This document shows, one piece after another, positions 18,269 through 27,055 of a DNA stretch of 64,000 nucleotides. Position 1 is the stretch's first letter; each line of letters starts with the position of its first letter. Location of the stretch: positions 992,001 to 1,056,000 of the forward strand of contig NZ_WTYX01000002.1 in assembly GCF_009827395.1 (NCBI RefSeq). The letters run 5' to 3'. Source of the stretch: Pontixanthobacter aquaemixtae (GTDB lineage: Bacteria; Pseudomonadota; Alphaproteobacteria; Sphingomonadales; Sphingomonadaceae). A model generated the notes under the pieces. The model was not told where the DNA came from. It searched no databases and saw only the letters and a program-made list of their open reading frames with translations. Position numbers and translations under genes: made by a program.

Positions 18269-19408
18269 ATGCCACTATTTTACGATGAAGATCAGGCGAT
18301 GCTCGCCGACACAGCCGCGCAATTCATTGCCGATGAAGGCGCGATTGCCAAACAGCTGCGCCACTGGCGTGACCGCGATTGCAAAGACGGATTTGGCCAC
18401 GAATTGTGGAAACAGTTCGCCGAAATGGGCTTCACCGGCATTCTCGTTGGTGAAGAAGATGGCGGCATGGGCATGGGCAATGTCGAGGCCGGGATTGTTC
18501 TGGAACAGATCGGCCGCAACCTCACGCCATCGCCATTCCTGACCAGTTCGGTGTTGGCAGCAACCGCGCTCAACAATGGCAGCGCGGATTTGCGTGGCCG
18601 CTATCTGCCGGGCCTGATTTCGGGCGACAGCGTGTTTGCCGTTGCCATTGATGAAGGCGCCAAACACCGGCCCGAGCGGATCAGAACCAAGGCGGAGAAA
18701 TCGGGCAATGGTTTCAAGCTGTCGGGCCAGAAGGATTTTGTGGTCCACGGCGCCAGTGCGGACATGATCGTTGTGGCGGCGCGGACATCGGGCAGCGATG
18801 ATGACGAAGACGGCATCACTCTGTTTGCTGTCCCCAAAGACGCGGCGGGCATGGACCATGACGCCGTGCGTCTGGTCGACAGTTCGATGGCGACGCATAC
18901 CAAGTTTGACGGTGTCGAGCTTGATGGCGATGCGGTGATTGGCGAAGTCGATGGCGGGCGCGAGATTCTCAACAAGGTGCTCAATGCGGGGCGTGTCGGC
19001 GCTGCTGCCGAAGGCTGCGGCGTTGCCAGCGGCGCGATGGATATGACCGTCGATTATCTCAAACAGCGCAAGCAGTTCGGCAAGCTGATCGGCGAATTCC
19101 AGAGCCTGCAACACCGCGCCGCGCATCTTTATTCCGAAGTCGAAGTGGCCAAAGCGGTCACGATCAAGGCGGCGCAATTGCTCGATGGTAACAGCGAAAA
19201 TGCCGATCTGATGGTTTCGGTGGCAAAATCGAAAGTCGGCCATGCAGCAGGCCTTGCCGTGCGCGAAGGCGTGCAAATGCATGGCGGCATTGGCATGACC
19301 GACGAATATGACATCGGCCTGTTCATGAAGCGCGACCGGGCGTTGAACGAATTTATGGGCGATGCCTATTACCACGCCGATCGCGTTGCCCGGATGAGCG
19401 GATATTAA
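18269..19408 (+). CDS. Acyl-CoA dehydrogenase, second subunit of a pair
   Basis: 379 residues. The N-terminal helical domain (LFYDEDQAMLADTAAQFI), central beta-domain and C-terminal 'QMHGGIGMTDEYDIGLFMKR' are recognisable. The middle loop lacks the usual 'TEP..GSD' FAD motif in strict form, which fits a partner subunit in a heteromeric dehydrogenase. It starts 3 bp after the previous stop and is followed by an SDR after 11 bp, so the three genes form one operon. Confidence 0.92.
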   Translation: MPLFYDEDQAMLADTAAQFIADEGAIAKQLRHWRDRDCKDGFGHELWKQFAEMGFTGILVGEEDGGMGMGNVEAGIVLEQIGRNLTPSPFLTSSVLAATALNNGSADLRGRYLPGLISGDSVFAVAIDEGAKHRPERIRTKAEKSGNGFKLSGQKDFVVHGASADMIVVAARTSGSDDDEDGITLFAVPKDAAGMDHDAVRLVDSSMATHTKFDGVELDGDAVIGEVDGGREILNKVLNAGRVGAAAEGCGVASGAMDMTVDYLKQRKQFGKLIGEFQSLQHRAAHLYSEVEVAKAVTIKAAQLLDGNSENADLMVSVAKSKVGHAAGLAVREGVQMHGGIGMTDEYDIGLFMKRDRALNEFMGDAYYHADRVARMSGY

Positions 19409-19419
19409 GGAACAGACCC

Positions 19420-20229
19420 ATGATGAAATTGAACGATCTTTTCGGCCTTGAAGGCAAAATCGCGCTGGTGACCGGCGGTTCGCGCGGGATCGGCAAGATG
19501 ATTGTCGAAGGGCTGCTGGAGGCCGGCTGCGCGAAGGTCTATATCGTTGCGCGCAAGAAAGAGCAGGTCGATGCCACCGCTGAAGAGCTGGGTGACAAAG
19601 TCATCGGATTGACCGGAGACCTGTCGCAGATTGACGGCATTCAGGCGCTGGCCGATGAACTCGCCAGCCGCGAGGACAAGCTTGATCTGCTGGTTAACAA
19701 TGCCGGTGCTGCCTGGGGCCAACCTTTCGAGGAGTTTACCGAGGCAGGTTGGGACCGGACGATGGACCTCAATGTCAAAACCCCGTTCTTCCTGACGCAG
19801 AAGCTGCATGGCCTGCTCAAAGCCGCGGCAACGCCCGAACGCCCGGCCAAAGTCCTGATGATCGCATCAATCGACGGCATGAAAAGCAATCCATGGCCGA
19901 CCTATCCCTATCAGGCGTCCAAAGCCGGGCTTATCCACCTGACCCGCCGGATGGCGGCCGAACTCGCCGGCGACAACATTATCGTCAACGGCATCGGCCC
20001 CGGCGCTTTCCCGAGCGAGATGAACCGGGCCGCGCGCGACAATGAAGACATGGTCAAACGCGGCATCCCCTCGGGCCGGGTCGGCGTGACCGAGGATATG
20101 GCGGCGGGCGCGATCTACCTGCTCAGCCGTGCGGGCGATTACGTAGTGGGCACGACAATTCCTATTGATGGCGGCGTTGTAAACGCGAATATCGGCGCAG
20201 GAAACTTCGTCGACCCATCAGGCGAGTAA
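19420..20229 (+). CDS. Short-chain dehydrogenase/reductase
   Basis: 269 residues. TGGSRGIG, 'NNAGAAWG', 'ASIDG' (Ser) and 'YQASKAG' (Tyr/Lys) are all present. The sequence style is that of the glucose/beta-hydroxyacyl type SDRs. It is the last gene of the acyl-CoA dehydrogenase operon and is closed by a strong terminator. A second ATG lies at 19423; AAGGAAC suits either start. Confidence 0.93.
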   Translation: MMKLNDLFGLEGKIALVTGGSRGIGKMIVEGLLEAGCAKVYIVARKKEQVDATAEELGDKVIGLTGDLSQIDGIQALADELASREDKLDLLVNNAGAAWGQPFEEFTEAGWDRTMDLNVKTPFFLTQKLHGLLKAAATPERPAKVLMIASIDGMKSNPWPTYPYQASKAGLIHLTRRMAAELAGDNIIVNGIGPGAFPSEMNRAARDNEDMVKRGIPSGRVGVTEDMAAGAIYLLSRAGDYVVGTTIPIDGGVVNANIGAGNFVDPSGE

Positions 20230-20264
20230 GTCCCCCTCACAGCAAATGCCCGCTCGATGAGGAC

Positions 20265-20294
20265 AGGCCGCCGGAGCAATCCGGCGGCCTTTTT
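20265..20294 (+). terminator. Rho-independent terminator of the acyl-CoA dehydrogenase operon
   Basis: An 11-bp perfect stem, AGGCCGCCGGA with TCCGGCGGCCT, around a GCAA tetraloop, is followed by TTTTT. Located 35 bp after the SDR stop codon. Confidence 0.93.
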
Positions 20295-20616
20295 CATGCG
20301 CGCGATCCTGCAAGAATGGAAGACATGGACCACATGGACCAGGGTTCAAGAGGAAGAAAAGCGTCACTTGAAGATATGAAACGAGTCGCGACTTCCAATC
20401 GATCTGTTCGACGATTTCGAAGAGCGGTGTTCGGCATAAAGGATTGTCGGCGAGTAGGAAAATGATTGCTCTTACTGGGGCGAAATGATGTTCGCTCTGG
20501 CGGCTATATCTAACGCGCGTGGTAGTGCTCTGGGTCGTGTGGCACGACAATGCTCGACGTGTTGATTAGTGCCAGCCAGCCCGCAATTGCGGCGGAAGCA
20601 GATATTCTTCCCGAAC
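20295..20616. other. 322 bp intergenic, nothing recognised
   Basis: This stretch lies between the terminator and the convergent gmk gene. It has lower GC than its surroundings and contains a short direct repeat (CATGGACCACATGGACC near 20323). No frame has a plausible start with a ribosome site, and no hairpin beyond the terminator stood out. Confidence 0.5.
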
Positions 20617-21267
20617 CTACTCCATCAACTCCCGCACAAACGGGATAAGCCCGGTTTGGCGGGTGCGTTTCATGCGTTCGGCGTGCAGGATTTCGCGGAC
20701 TTTGACGAAGCATTCATCGACATCGTCATTGATCACGACATAGTCATATTCGGCCCAATGGCTGATTTCGTCGCGTGCGCGCCGCATGCGGCCTTCGATC
20801 ACTTCGGCGCTGTCGAGCGCGCGGGTTTCCAGGCGGCTGCGCAATGCGGCAAGGCTGGGCGGTAGCAGGAACACGCTGACGGCATCCTGCTGGTCTTTCT
20901 GGTAGAGCTGCTGCGTGCCCTGCCAATCGATATCGAACAGGAAATCCTGCCCTTCCTTTAATCCCTGCCGGATATATCCCTTGGGCGTGCCGTAGCGGTG
21001 ATCGAACACATGCGCCCATTCATAAAATTCGTCATTCCTGACCATTTCTTCGAATTTCGTATCGGACACGAAATGGTAATCGATCCCGTCGACTTCGCCT
21101 TCGCGCGGTGGGCGGGTGGTCACCGATACGGAGAGTTTGATCTCCTCATCCGCGCCGAGCAATTTGTGCGACATGGTGGTTTTTCCTGCGCCCGAAGGAG
21201 AGGAAAGAATGAATAACATCCCCCGGCGGGAAAGGTTGGGGCGGGAAAGTGTGCTCTGATCGGCCAT
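20617..21267 (-). CDS. gmk: Guanylate kinase
   Basis: 216 residues. The P-loop 'SSPSGAGKTT' and the GMP-binding 'TTRPPREGEVDGIDYHFV' are intact. It phosphorylates GMP to GDP in the cytoplasm, linking nucleotide supply to (p)ppGpp and GTP pools. Size is normal, with a short N-terminal extension before the core. ATG at 21267 has no strong ribosome site; GTG or later ATG at 'MLFILSSP' would also give a functional core. Confidence 0.96.
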   Translation of the reverse strand: MADQSTLSRPNLSRRGMLFILSSPSGAGKTTMSHKLLGADEEIKLSVSVTTRPPREGEVDGIDYHFVSDTKFEEMVRNDEFYEWAHVFDHRYGTPKGYIRQGLKEGQDFLFDIDWQGTQQLYQKDQQDAVSVFLLPPSLAALRSRLETRALDSAEVIEGRMRRARDEISHWAEYDYVVINDDVDECFVKVREILHAERMKRTRQTGLIPFVRELME

Positions 21268-21329
21268 GCCTGCTCATGGGGCAGAGGCGGCCCAAGAATC
21301 AAGAGTGTCGCGCGCGGCGCTCCCGAAAA

Positions 21330-21734
21330 TCAGTCGCTATGGGCCTGTTTGAGCAATTTTCGGTCGGCTTCGCGTTTGGCCTTGCGCCGTTTTCCGCCGC
21401 GATCGAACAATGTCTTCGCGGCCAGCGCCCCGCCTATCACCAGCGCGCCCGGCACCGATTTGGTCGCCACTTTGGCCGCAACGATAGAGGCGGCTTTGTG
21501 CTTCAGGCCGCGGCTCTGGATAATTGCATCTGCATCTTCCACTCCGTAGCGGCCTTTTAGCAGGCGCTTTTGCACGAAATTTGTGACCAGATAGGATCCC
21601 GCCTTCATGACAATTCCGGCCATCAGCAGATTGGTGGTGGGAATATCGCTTGGCCCGGGAACATCCCTTTCGGGATTTTCCGGAATCGTGCCATCGCCGG
21701 TGGTGGCTTTGGGGGTGGGGGCTTTTCCAGCCAT
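21330..21734 (-). CDS. Conserved-type hypothetical protein
   Basis: About 134 residues, unrecognised. A Pro, Thr and Gly-rich N-terminal tail (about 1-35) is followed by an amphipathic or weakly hydrophobic stretch (TTNLLMAGIVMKAGSYLVTNF), another (SVPGALVIGGALAAKTLF), and a strongly basic C-terminus (GGKRRKAKREADRKLLK). It may be membrane-associated. Two ATGs (21740 and 21734) fit; AAGGAT is better spaced for 21734. It lies between gmk and sspB on the same strand. Confidence 0.65.
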   Translation of the reverse strand: MAGKAPTPKATTGDGTIPENPERDVPGPSDIPTTNLLMAGIVMKAGSYLVTNFVQKRLLKGRYGVEDADAIIQSRGLKHKAASIVAAKVATKSVPGALVIGGALAAKTLFDRGGKRRKAKREADRKLLKQAHSD

Positions 21735-21782
21735 GCTCATAATCCTTGCGCCGCTACGCCGCGCCAGACACGGCGCGCGTAA

Positions 21783-22280
21783 TCAGTTCTTCTTGCCGAA
21801 ATCGACCGTGACAACGTTGGATCCGTCTTCGCTGCCAACGATTGCCGCGCGCTCTTCTGCCTTGTCATTTTCGGCATCTTCATGCGGTTCGGGCGCCATG
21901 TCGGCAACGGTTGCCTGGAACTGCAGGCCGAAATCGACAGCCGGATCGACAAAGGCGGTGATCGCGGAATAGGGGATGTCGAGCTTGGACGGGACCGCAT
22001 TGAAGCTGAGCCCGACAGAGAAGCCTTCCTCGTCAACTTCCAGATCCCAGAATTTGTTTTGCAACACGATGGTCATTTCATCGGGGAACCGTTCGCGCAG
22101 GGCCTTGGGAATGTCCACGCCCGGCGCACCGGTTTTGAAAGTGATGTAGAAATGGTGGTTGCCCGGCAATTCGCTGCCATTGTCAACGATTTGCCCCAGA
22201 ACACGGCCAACAACAGCGCGCAGGGCCTCCTGCACGATATCGTCATAGGGGATCAGGCTATCGGGTGTTTCATCACTCAT
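21783..22280 (-). CDS. sspB: SspB-family ClpXP adaptor (alphaproteobacterial type)
   Basis: 165 residues. The core 'NHHFYITFKTGAPGVDIP..L..RFP.EMTIVLQ..FWDLEV...GFSVGLSF' is the SspB fold that binds ssrA-tagged peptides. The acidic C-terminal tail, ending near 'VDFGKKN', is expected to reach ClpX. It delivers tagged or regulatory proteins to ClpXP in the cytoplasm. It is divergent from hisB across about 130 bp. Confidence 0.9.
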   Translation of the reverse strand: MSDETPDSLIPYDDIVQEALRAVVGRVLGQIVDNGSELPGNHHFYITFKTGAPGVDIPKALRERFPDEMTIVLQNKFWDLEVDEEGFSVGLSFNAVPSKLDIPYSAITAFVDPAVDFGLQFQATVADMAPEPHEDAENDKAEERAAIVGSEDGSNVVTVDFGKKN

Positions 22281-22413
22281 ATCGCGACGTTAGGTGGCGC
22301 GCAGATTGCGCGGGGTCAAGCGGCAATCCACGCTTACCCGCAAAGTATAAAAGCTTGGCAGCCAGCGTGGCGGTAGAACTTGCGCCGATAAGCACCAAAG
22401 CTATAGCGGAGGC

Positions 22414-23007
22414 ATGCGCACCGCCCGAATAGAACGCAACACCACCGAAACGAAAATCCTTGTCGAGGTCAATCTCGACGGGACTGGCGCCTATGATGTG
22501 TCGACGGGTATCGGTTTTCTCGACCATATGGTGGAGCAGTTCAGCCGCCATTCGCTGATCGATGTGACGATGAAAGTCGACGGCGATCTGCATGTGGACC
22601 AGCATCACACGACCGAAGACAGCGCGCTGGCGCTGGGTCAGGCCTTGGTAGAGGCGATGGGCGACAAAGGCGGGATTGGCCGGTACGGCACGGCCTATTC
22701 GCCGATGGATGAAACTTTGGCGCGCGTCTCGCTCGATATTTCGGGGCGGCCTTATCTGGTTTGGAAAGCCGGGTTCAGCCAGGAAAAGCTGGGCGAATGG
22801 GATACCGAACTGATCGAACACTGGTTCCATTCGGTGTCGCAGACGGCGGGCATCACGCTGCATGTCGAACTGCTTTACGGCACAAATAACCACCACATTT
22901 GCGAGGCGATTTACAAAGGCTTTGCCCGCGCAATGCGCATCGGGGTTGAACTTGACCCGCGCAAAGGTGGCGCGATCCCCAGTACCAAGGGCCAATTGGG
23001 TGGCTAA
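22414..23007 (+). CDS. hisB: Imidazoleglycerol-phosphate dehydratase
   Basis: 197 residues, the monofunctional length. Metal-binding 'GFLDHM', 'DQHHTTED', 'RYG' and 'NNHHICEA' are all present. It catalyses the dehydration of imidazole glycerol phosphate in histidine synthesis. GGAGG ends only 1 bp before the ATG, an unusually tight spacing; the family start nevertheless fits ([10 protein letters not shown]). It is the first gene of the his operon and overlaps hisH by 8 bp. Confidence 0.97.
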   Translation: MRTARIERNTTETKILVEVNLDGTGAYDVSTGIGFLDHMVEQFSRHSLIDVTMKVDGDLHVDQHHTTEDSALALGQALVEAMGDKGGIGRYGTAYSPMDETLARVSLDISGRPYLVWKAGFSQEKLGEWDTELIEHWFHSVSQTAGITLHVELLYGTNNHHICEAIYKGFARAMRIGVELDPRKGGAIPSTKGQLGG

Positions 23008-23629
23008 CACAGTCGCGCTCATCGATTACGGCGCGGGCAATCTCCATTCGGTTCACAATGCGCTGAAAGCGGTGGGGGCGGACGGCGTGGTTATTACCGC
23101 CGATCCCAACATTGTGCGCGCGGCGGACCGGATTGTTTTGCCCGGTGTCGGCTCATTCAAAGCCTGCGCCGAAGGATTGTCGGCGATTGACGGGCTGACC
23201 GCGGCAATGGCCGAGCGTGTGCATGTGGGCGGCGCGCCCTTCCTTGGCATCTGCGTAGGCATGCAATTGCTGGCGACGCAGGGGCTGGAACATGGTGTAA
23301 CCCCGGGGCTCGGCTGGGTGCCCGGCGAAGTTCGCGCGATTGAACGGACCGATCCGGCGATCAAAATCCCGCATATGGGATGGAACGATGTGGCCCTGTC
23401 CGCGCATGCACCCAATGGCGCGCTGATCGAGGGTGGCGAGGCCTATTTTCTGCATTCCTTCCATTTCGCTGCAGACGAGCCGGCACATATTGCGGCGATG
23501 ACCGACCACGGCGGCGGCTTGGTCGCGGCGGTGGCGCGCGATAATGTGGTGGGGGTTCAATTCCACCCGGAGAAAAGCCAAGCCTACGGATTGGGTTTGC
23601 TGAAGAGGTTTTTGGCGTGGAAGCCTTGA
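23000..23629 (+). CDS. hisH: Imidazole glycerol phosphate synthase, glutaminase subunit
   Basis: 209 residues from a GTG at 23000 that overlaps the end of hisB by 8 bp. The glutaminase triad is visible: Cys in 'GICVGMQLL', and His and Glu in 'VQFHPEKSQ'. It feeds ammonia to HisF. Longer frames start inside hisB and lack family homology, so GTG is chosen. Translation is probably coupled to hisB. Confidence 0.96.
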   Translation: MANTVALIDYGAGNLHSVHNALKAVGADGVVITADPNIVRAADRIVLPGVGSFKACAEGLSAIDGLTAAMAERVHVGGAPFLGICVGMQLLATQGLEHGVTPGLGWVPGEVRAIERTDPAIKIPHMGWNDVALSAHAPNGALIEGGEAYFLHSFHFAADEPAHIAAMTDHGGGLVAAVARDNVVGVQFHPEKSQAYGLGLLKRFLAWKP

Positions 23630-23630
23630 T

Positions 23631-23720
23631 CCCGTCATCCCAGCGCAGGCTGGGATCGCTTACCGCTTGGTCAAACACTATTGAACCCGATCCCAGCTTT
23701 CGCTGGGATGACGATACGGG
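23631..23720. repeat. REP-like long inverted repeat inside the his operon
   Basis: Two arms, each itself a small palindrome built on CCCAGC/GCTGGG, face each other: 'CGTCATCCCAGCG.AGGCTGGGATC' at the left and 'GATCCCAGC...GCTGGGATGACG' at the right. The whole can fold into one long stem of about 25 bp around a 30-nt loop. It fills the hisH-hisA gap and may tune mRNA stability. Confidence 0.85.
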
Positions 23721-23732
23721 TAAGGGGCAATC

Positions 23733-24461
23733 ATGATCATTTTTCCCGCAATCGATCTCAAACAGGGCCAGGTCGTGCGCCTCGCCGAAGGTGATATGGA
23801 CCGCGCGACGGTCTATGGCGATGATCCCGCCGCGCAGGCGTTGCTGTTTGCCGAAGCAGGCGCGGAGCATTTGCATGTGGTCGATCTCGACGGCTCCTTC
23901 GCGGGTAGCGCGCAAAATCGTGAGGCGGTGGAAGCGATTGTTGCGGCATTCCCCGGCTATGTTCAGCTTGGCGGGGGGATCCGGACGCGCGCTGATGTCG
24001 AAGGATGGTTCAACGCGGGCGTGGCGCGGATTGTCATCGGCACGGCGGCTCTGAAGGACCCGGAATTTGTCAAAGACATGGCGCGGGAATTTGAAGGCGG
24101 CATTGTCGTGGCGGTGGATGCGCGCGACGGAATGGTCGCAACCGATGGCTGGGCCGAAGTGTCCGATGTGCGGATCGAAGATATGGCACGCCGGTTCGAA
24201 GATGCGGGCGTCGCCAGCCTGCTTTTCACCGATATCGGGCGCGACGGTCTGCTCAAAGGCTGTAATATCGACGCCACGGTTGAGCTGGCACAGCGCACCG
24301 ATCTGCCTGTGATCGCCAGCGGCGGGGTGAAAGGCCTCGACGATATTCATATCCTGTCGATGCAAGCGCATTTGGGGGTTGAGGGCGTGATTACCGGACG
24401 CGCGCTGTATGATGGGCGGCTGGATCTGGCCGCGGCAATTGAAATGGGCGCGCGGGCGTGA
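23733..24461 (+). CDS. hisA: ProFAR isomerase
   Basis: 242 residues, a (beta/alpha)8 barrel. 'FPAIDLKQGQVVRL' holds the first catalytic Asp. The barrel phosphate sites 'GGGIRT' and 'ASGGVKG', and 'FTDIGRDG' with the second half of the active site, are intact. It isomerises the aminoaldose of ProFAR to the ketose. It follows hisH after the repeat and precedes a small membrane-protein gene. Confidence 0.97.
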   Translation: MIIFPAIDLKQGQVVRLAEGDMDRATVYGDDPAAQALLFAEAGAEHLHVVDLDGSFAGSAQNREAVEAIVAAFPGYVQLGGGIRTRADVEGWFNAGVARIVIGTAALKDPEFVKDMAREFEGGIVVAVDARDGMVATDGWAEVSDVRIEDMARRFEDAGVASLLFTDIGRDGLLKGCNIDATVELAQRTDLPVIASGGVKGLDDIHILSMQAHLGVEGVITGRALYDGRLDLAAAIEMGARA

Positions 24462-24471
24462 GCAATAGAGC

Positions 24472-24690
24472 ATGAGCATTTATCTCGCGCTGACAACGCT
24501 GGCTATTGTGTTGCTGGTCACCGGGATCAACGTGGTTCATGGGCTGACAAGCGGCGTGTACAATTTGTTTGGGAAACTGATTGCGCGAGATCGAAAACCG
24601 GGCTTCTTCTGGTATTCGATTGCAATGAGCGTGCTGGTATTTTTTGCAGGAACGGTCACAATTATTGCCCTTTTCCGGTTTGTTCCGTGA
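24472..24690 (+). CDS. Small two-span membrane protein within the his operon
   Basis: 72 residues, not recognised. Two hydrophobic segments (about 4-24 and 45-68) flank a short basic loop ([11 protein letters not shown]). It starts 10 bp after hisA and its stop overlaps the GTG of hisF, so it is clearly part of the transcript. Nothing links it to histidine synthesis biochemically. Homologous small proteins may sit here in related genomes, but I could not check. Confidence 0.75.
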   Translation: MSIYLALTTLAIVLLVTGINVVHGLTSGVYNLFGKLIARDRKPGFFWYSIAMSVLVFFAGTVTIIALFRFVP

Positions 24691-25448
24691 CCGTCCGTAT
24701 CCGCGTTATCCCTTGTCTCGACGTCGCCGATGGGCGCGTGGTGAAGGGTGTCAATTTCGTTGACCTGCGCGATGCGGGCGATCCGGTGGAGCAGGCGCAG
24801 GCCTATGATGCGGCGGGGGCGGACGAGCTGTGTTTTCTCGACATATCCGCCACGCATGAAGGGCGCGGGACGTTGCTCGATGTGGTCAAGCGCACCGCCG
24901 AAGTGTGCTTTATGCCGCTGACCGTGGGCGGCGGCGTGGCTTCGGTAGAGGATGCGCGCGCCTTGCTGCTGGCGGGGGCTGACAAGGTCGCGATCAATAG
25001 CGCGGCGGTAAAACGGCCTGAAGTCGTGTCCGAAATCGCTGCTCGCTTCGGCAGCCAATGCGTTGTCGCTTCAGTCGATGCGCGCAGGACTGCGCCCGGG
25101 AAATGGGAAATTTTCACCCATGGCGGGCGCAAACCCACCGGGATCGATGCGCTGGAACACGCCAAACGGCTGGCAGAACTTGGCGCGGGCGAATTGCTCG
25201 TCACATCGATGGATGGTGACGGAACCAAAGCGGGCTATGATCTGAAATTGACCCGCACAATCGCGGATTCGGTTGGCATTCCGGTCATCGCCAGCGGCGG
25301 CGTTGGAACGCTCGATCATCTGGTGGAGGGCGTGACACAGGGCCATGCCAGCGCCGTACTCGCCGCATCGATATTCCATTTTGGCGAACACACAATTTCC
25401 GATGCGCATCAGGCACTTCGCGATGCCGGCTTGCCAGCCAGAGCATAG
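24687..25448 (+). CDS. hisF: Imidazole glycerol phosphate synthase, cyclase subunit
   Basis: 253 residues. '[14 protein letters not shown]' carries the catalytic Asp, and 'VGGGV', 'SVDAR' and 'ASGGVGT' complete the barrel motifs. With HisH it makes IGP and AICAR. GTG start overlaps the stop of the preceding small gene by 4 bp (GTGA). Confidence 0.97.
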   Translation: MTVRIRVIPCLDVADGRVVKGVNFVDLRDAGDPVEQAQAYDAAGADELCFLDISATHEGRGTLLDVVKRTAEVCFMPLTVGGGVASVEDARALLLAGADKVAINSAAVKRPEVVSEIAARFGSQCVVASVDARRTAPGKWEIFTHGGRKPTGIDALEHAKRLAELGAGELLVTSMDGDGTKAGYDLKLTRTIADSVGIPVIASGGVGTLDHLVEGVTQGHASAVLAASIFHFGEHTISDAHQALRDAGLPARA

Positions 25449-25543
25449 CGTTGGCCGGGAATTGCAGGCCGATTTCCACAACCAAGCCGCGTTAAGTAAA
25501 TGCTTGTATCCGGTCCCATAACGGGACTGCGTATTCGCTACGC

Positions 25544-25753
25544 TTGAGGAATCGCCGGAAATCGGGCTTTGCATTTTTCGTGTTGAAGTCTCCTTTCATC
25601 ATATTGCTCGCTGTGGTGGCGAGCCCCGCTTATGCCTCAGGCGGCATACAGGTACCCGAGCCTAGCAATCTGGCCCTTTTCGGCCTTGGTCTTACCGGAC
25701 TGATTGTAGGCCGCCTGATGGCTAAGCGACGCAAGAACACTCCCGACGATTGA
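25544..25753 (+). CDS. Minimal PEP-CTERM sorting-domain protein
   Basis: Up to 69 residues. A signal-peptide-like N-terminus (hydrophobic SPFIILLAVVASPAYAS) is followed after only a few residues by the PEP-CTERM sorting signal: VPEPSNLALFGLGLTGLIVGR and a basic RRKN end. Almost no mature passenger remains. An exosortase would be expected to cut at PEP. The start is uncertain: TTG at 25544 (used here) or GTG at 25580; neither has a strong ribosome site. It stands between hisF and hisE. Confidence 0.75.
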   Translation: MRNRRKSGFAFFVLKSPFIILLAVVASPAYASGGIQVPEPSNLALFGLGLTGLIVGRLMAKRRKNTPDD

Positions 25754-25784
25754 CCCGTAAAGTGCGACACGCCATTGAGCGTGA

Positions 25785-26111
25785 ATGCACACACTTGCCC
25801 GCCTCGAACACATTATTGCGCAGCGCAAAGCCGCCGATCCTGACTCCAGCTATGTTGCCAAGCTCAATTCGCTAGGTTTGCCGATCATGGCGCGCAAGCT
25901 CGGCGAGGAGGCTGTCGAGGCGGTTGTCGCGGCGCTGGCGGATGGCAAGGACGAATTGGTCGAAGAAGCCGCAGATGTGGTTTTCCATCTGATGGTCTTG
26001 CTCGCTGCGAAGAATATTCCGCTATCCGATGTGATGGCCGAACTGGACCGGCGAGAGGGTGTTTCCGGCCTCGACGAGAAAGCGAGCAGGCCAAAAGAGG
26101 GGGGCATCTGA
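25785..26111 (+). CDS. hisE: Phosphoribosyl-ATP diphosphatase
   Basis: 108 residues of the all-alpha NTP-pyrophosphohydrolase fold. 'KLGEEAVEAVVAAL' and 'ELVEEAADVVFHLMVLL' hold the metal-binding Glu and Asp residues. It releases pyrophosphate from PR-ATP, the second histidine step. hisG, hisI and hisD are not in the window. The stop overlaps the next ATG by 1 bp. Confidence 0.95.
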   Translation: MHTLARLEHIIAQRKAADPDSSYVAKLNSLGLPIMARKLGEEAVEAVVAALADGKDELVEEAADVVFHLMVLLAAKNIPLSDVMAELDRREGVSGLDEKASRPKEGGI

Positions 26112-26488
26112 TGCCTATCGACGCGACACTTCCATATGATGATCAAAACATCTTCGCCAAAATCCTGCGCGGCGAAATCCCGTCGACAAAGCTTTACGAA
26201 GATGAATGGGCCTATGCCTTTCCGGATATCAATCCGCAGGCAGAATTGCATGTGCTGGTAATTCCCAAAGGGCCCTATGTCAGCTGGGATGATTTCTCCG
26301 CCAAGGCATCAGAGGCAGAGATTGCCGGTTTCATCCGCGCGGTGGGTAAAGTCGCGCGTGAACACAATCTGGTGGAACCCGGTTACCGTCTGCTGGCCAA
26401 TATCGGCGCGCATGGCGGGCAGGAAGTCCCGCATTTGCATGTCCATCTGTTTGGCGGGCAGTTTCTTGGCCCGATGATTGCGCGGTAA
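26111..26488 (+). CDS. HIT-family nucleotide hydrolase (HinT-like)
   Basis: 125 residues. 'FAKILRGEIPSTK.YEDEWAYAFPDINPQAE.H.LVIPK' and the catalytic histidine triad 'PHLHVHLFGG' are complete. HinT-type enzymes hydrolyse adenosine phosphoramidates in the cytoplasm. It follows hisE with a 1-bp overlap, a common neighbourhood in alphaproteobacteria. Confidence 0.95.
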   Translation: MPIDATLPYDDQNIFAKILRGEIPSTKLYEDEWAYAFPDINPQAELHVLVIPKGPYVSWDDFSAKASEAEIAGFIRAVGKVAREHNLVEPGYRLLANIGAHGGQEVPHLHVHLFGGQFLGPMIAR

Positions 26489-26581
26489 TCGCGAAAGGGA
26501 AACCGTTCGTCGATTGTATTGCACGCCGCGCAACAAAGGCTTGCCGCAGGAATCCGCGCTGCGCTAAAGCGGAAATCGACA

Positions 26582-27055
26582 ATGGCACTCCAACCGAACC
26601 CACGGCCCAATCCCCCGGGCGGCGTCTTTGACGGACCGCTGCATCTCTATGCGGTGCGGGTTTATTATGAAGACACGGACCTGTCGGGCATCGTCTATCA
26701 CGCCAATTATCTGCGCTGGTTCGAACGCGCCCGGTCTGACGTTTTGCGGCTTTTGGAGATAGACCAGCGCGCGGCGATAGAAGCGGGCGAGGGGGCCTAT
26801 GCCGTGGCCGATTTGCAGCTCAAATATGTGCGCCCGGCCAAGCTCGATGATGATGTGGTGATCCACACGCGCTGCACGCAATTGAAAGCGGCCAGCGTGA
26901 TCATGCATCAACGTGCAATCCGCGGTTCACAATTGCTGTGCGAAGCGACATTCCGCGTTGGCTTCGTCGCACCCGATGGCCGCCCGCGCCGACAGCCCGA
27001 AGCATGGCGCAAAGCCTTTGCGCCCGTTATTTCACAAGTAGAAAGCTTTTCATGA
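26582..27055 (+). CDS. ybgC: Tol-Pal-associated acyl-CoA thioesterase
   Basis: 157 residues with the hot-dog fold. 'YYEDTDLSGIVYHANYLRWFERAR' contains the 4-hydroxybenzoyl-CoA-thioesterase-type Asp motif. YbgC is thought to act on short-chain or lipid-linked acyl thioesters and is the usual first gene of the tol operon. The ATG at 26582 is internal to a longer frame but matches the family. It overlaps tolQ by 4 bp (ATGA). Confidence 0.93.
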   Translation: MALQPNPRPNPPGGVFDGPLHLYAVRVYYEDTDLSGIVYHANYLRWFERARSDVLRLLEIDQRAAIEAGEGAYAVADLQLKYVRPAKLDDDVVIHTRCTQLKAASVIMHQRAIRGSQLLCEATFRVGFVAPDGRPRRQPEAWRKAFAPVISQVESFS

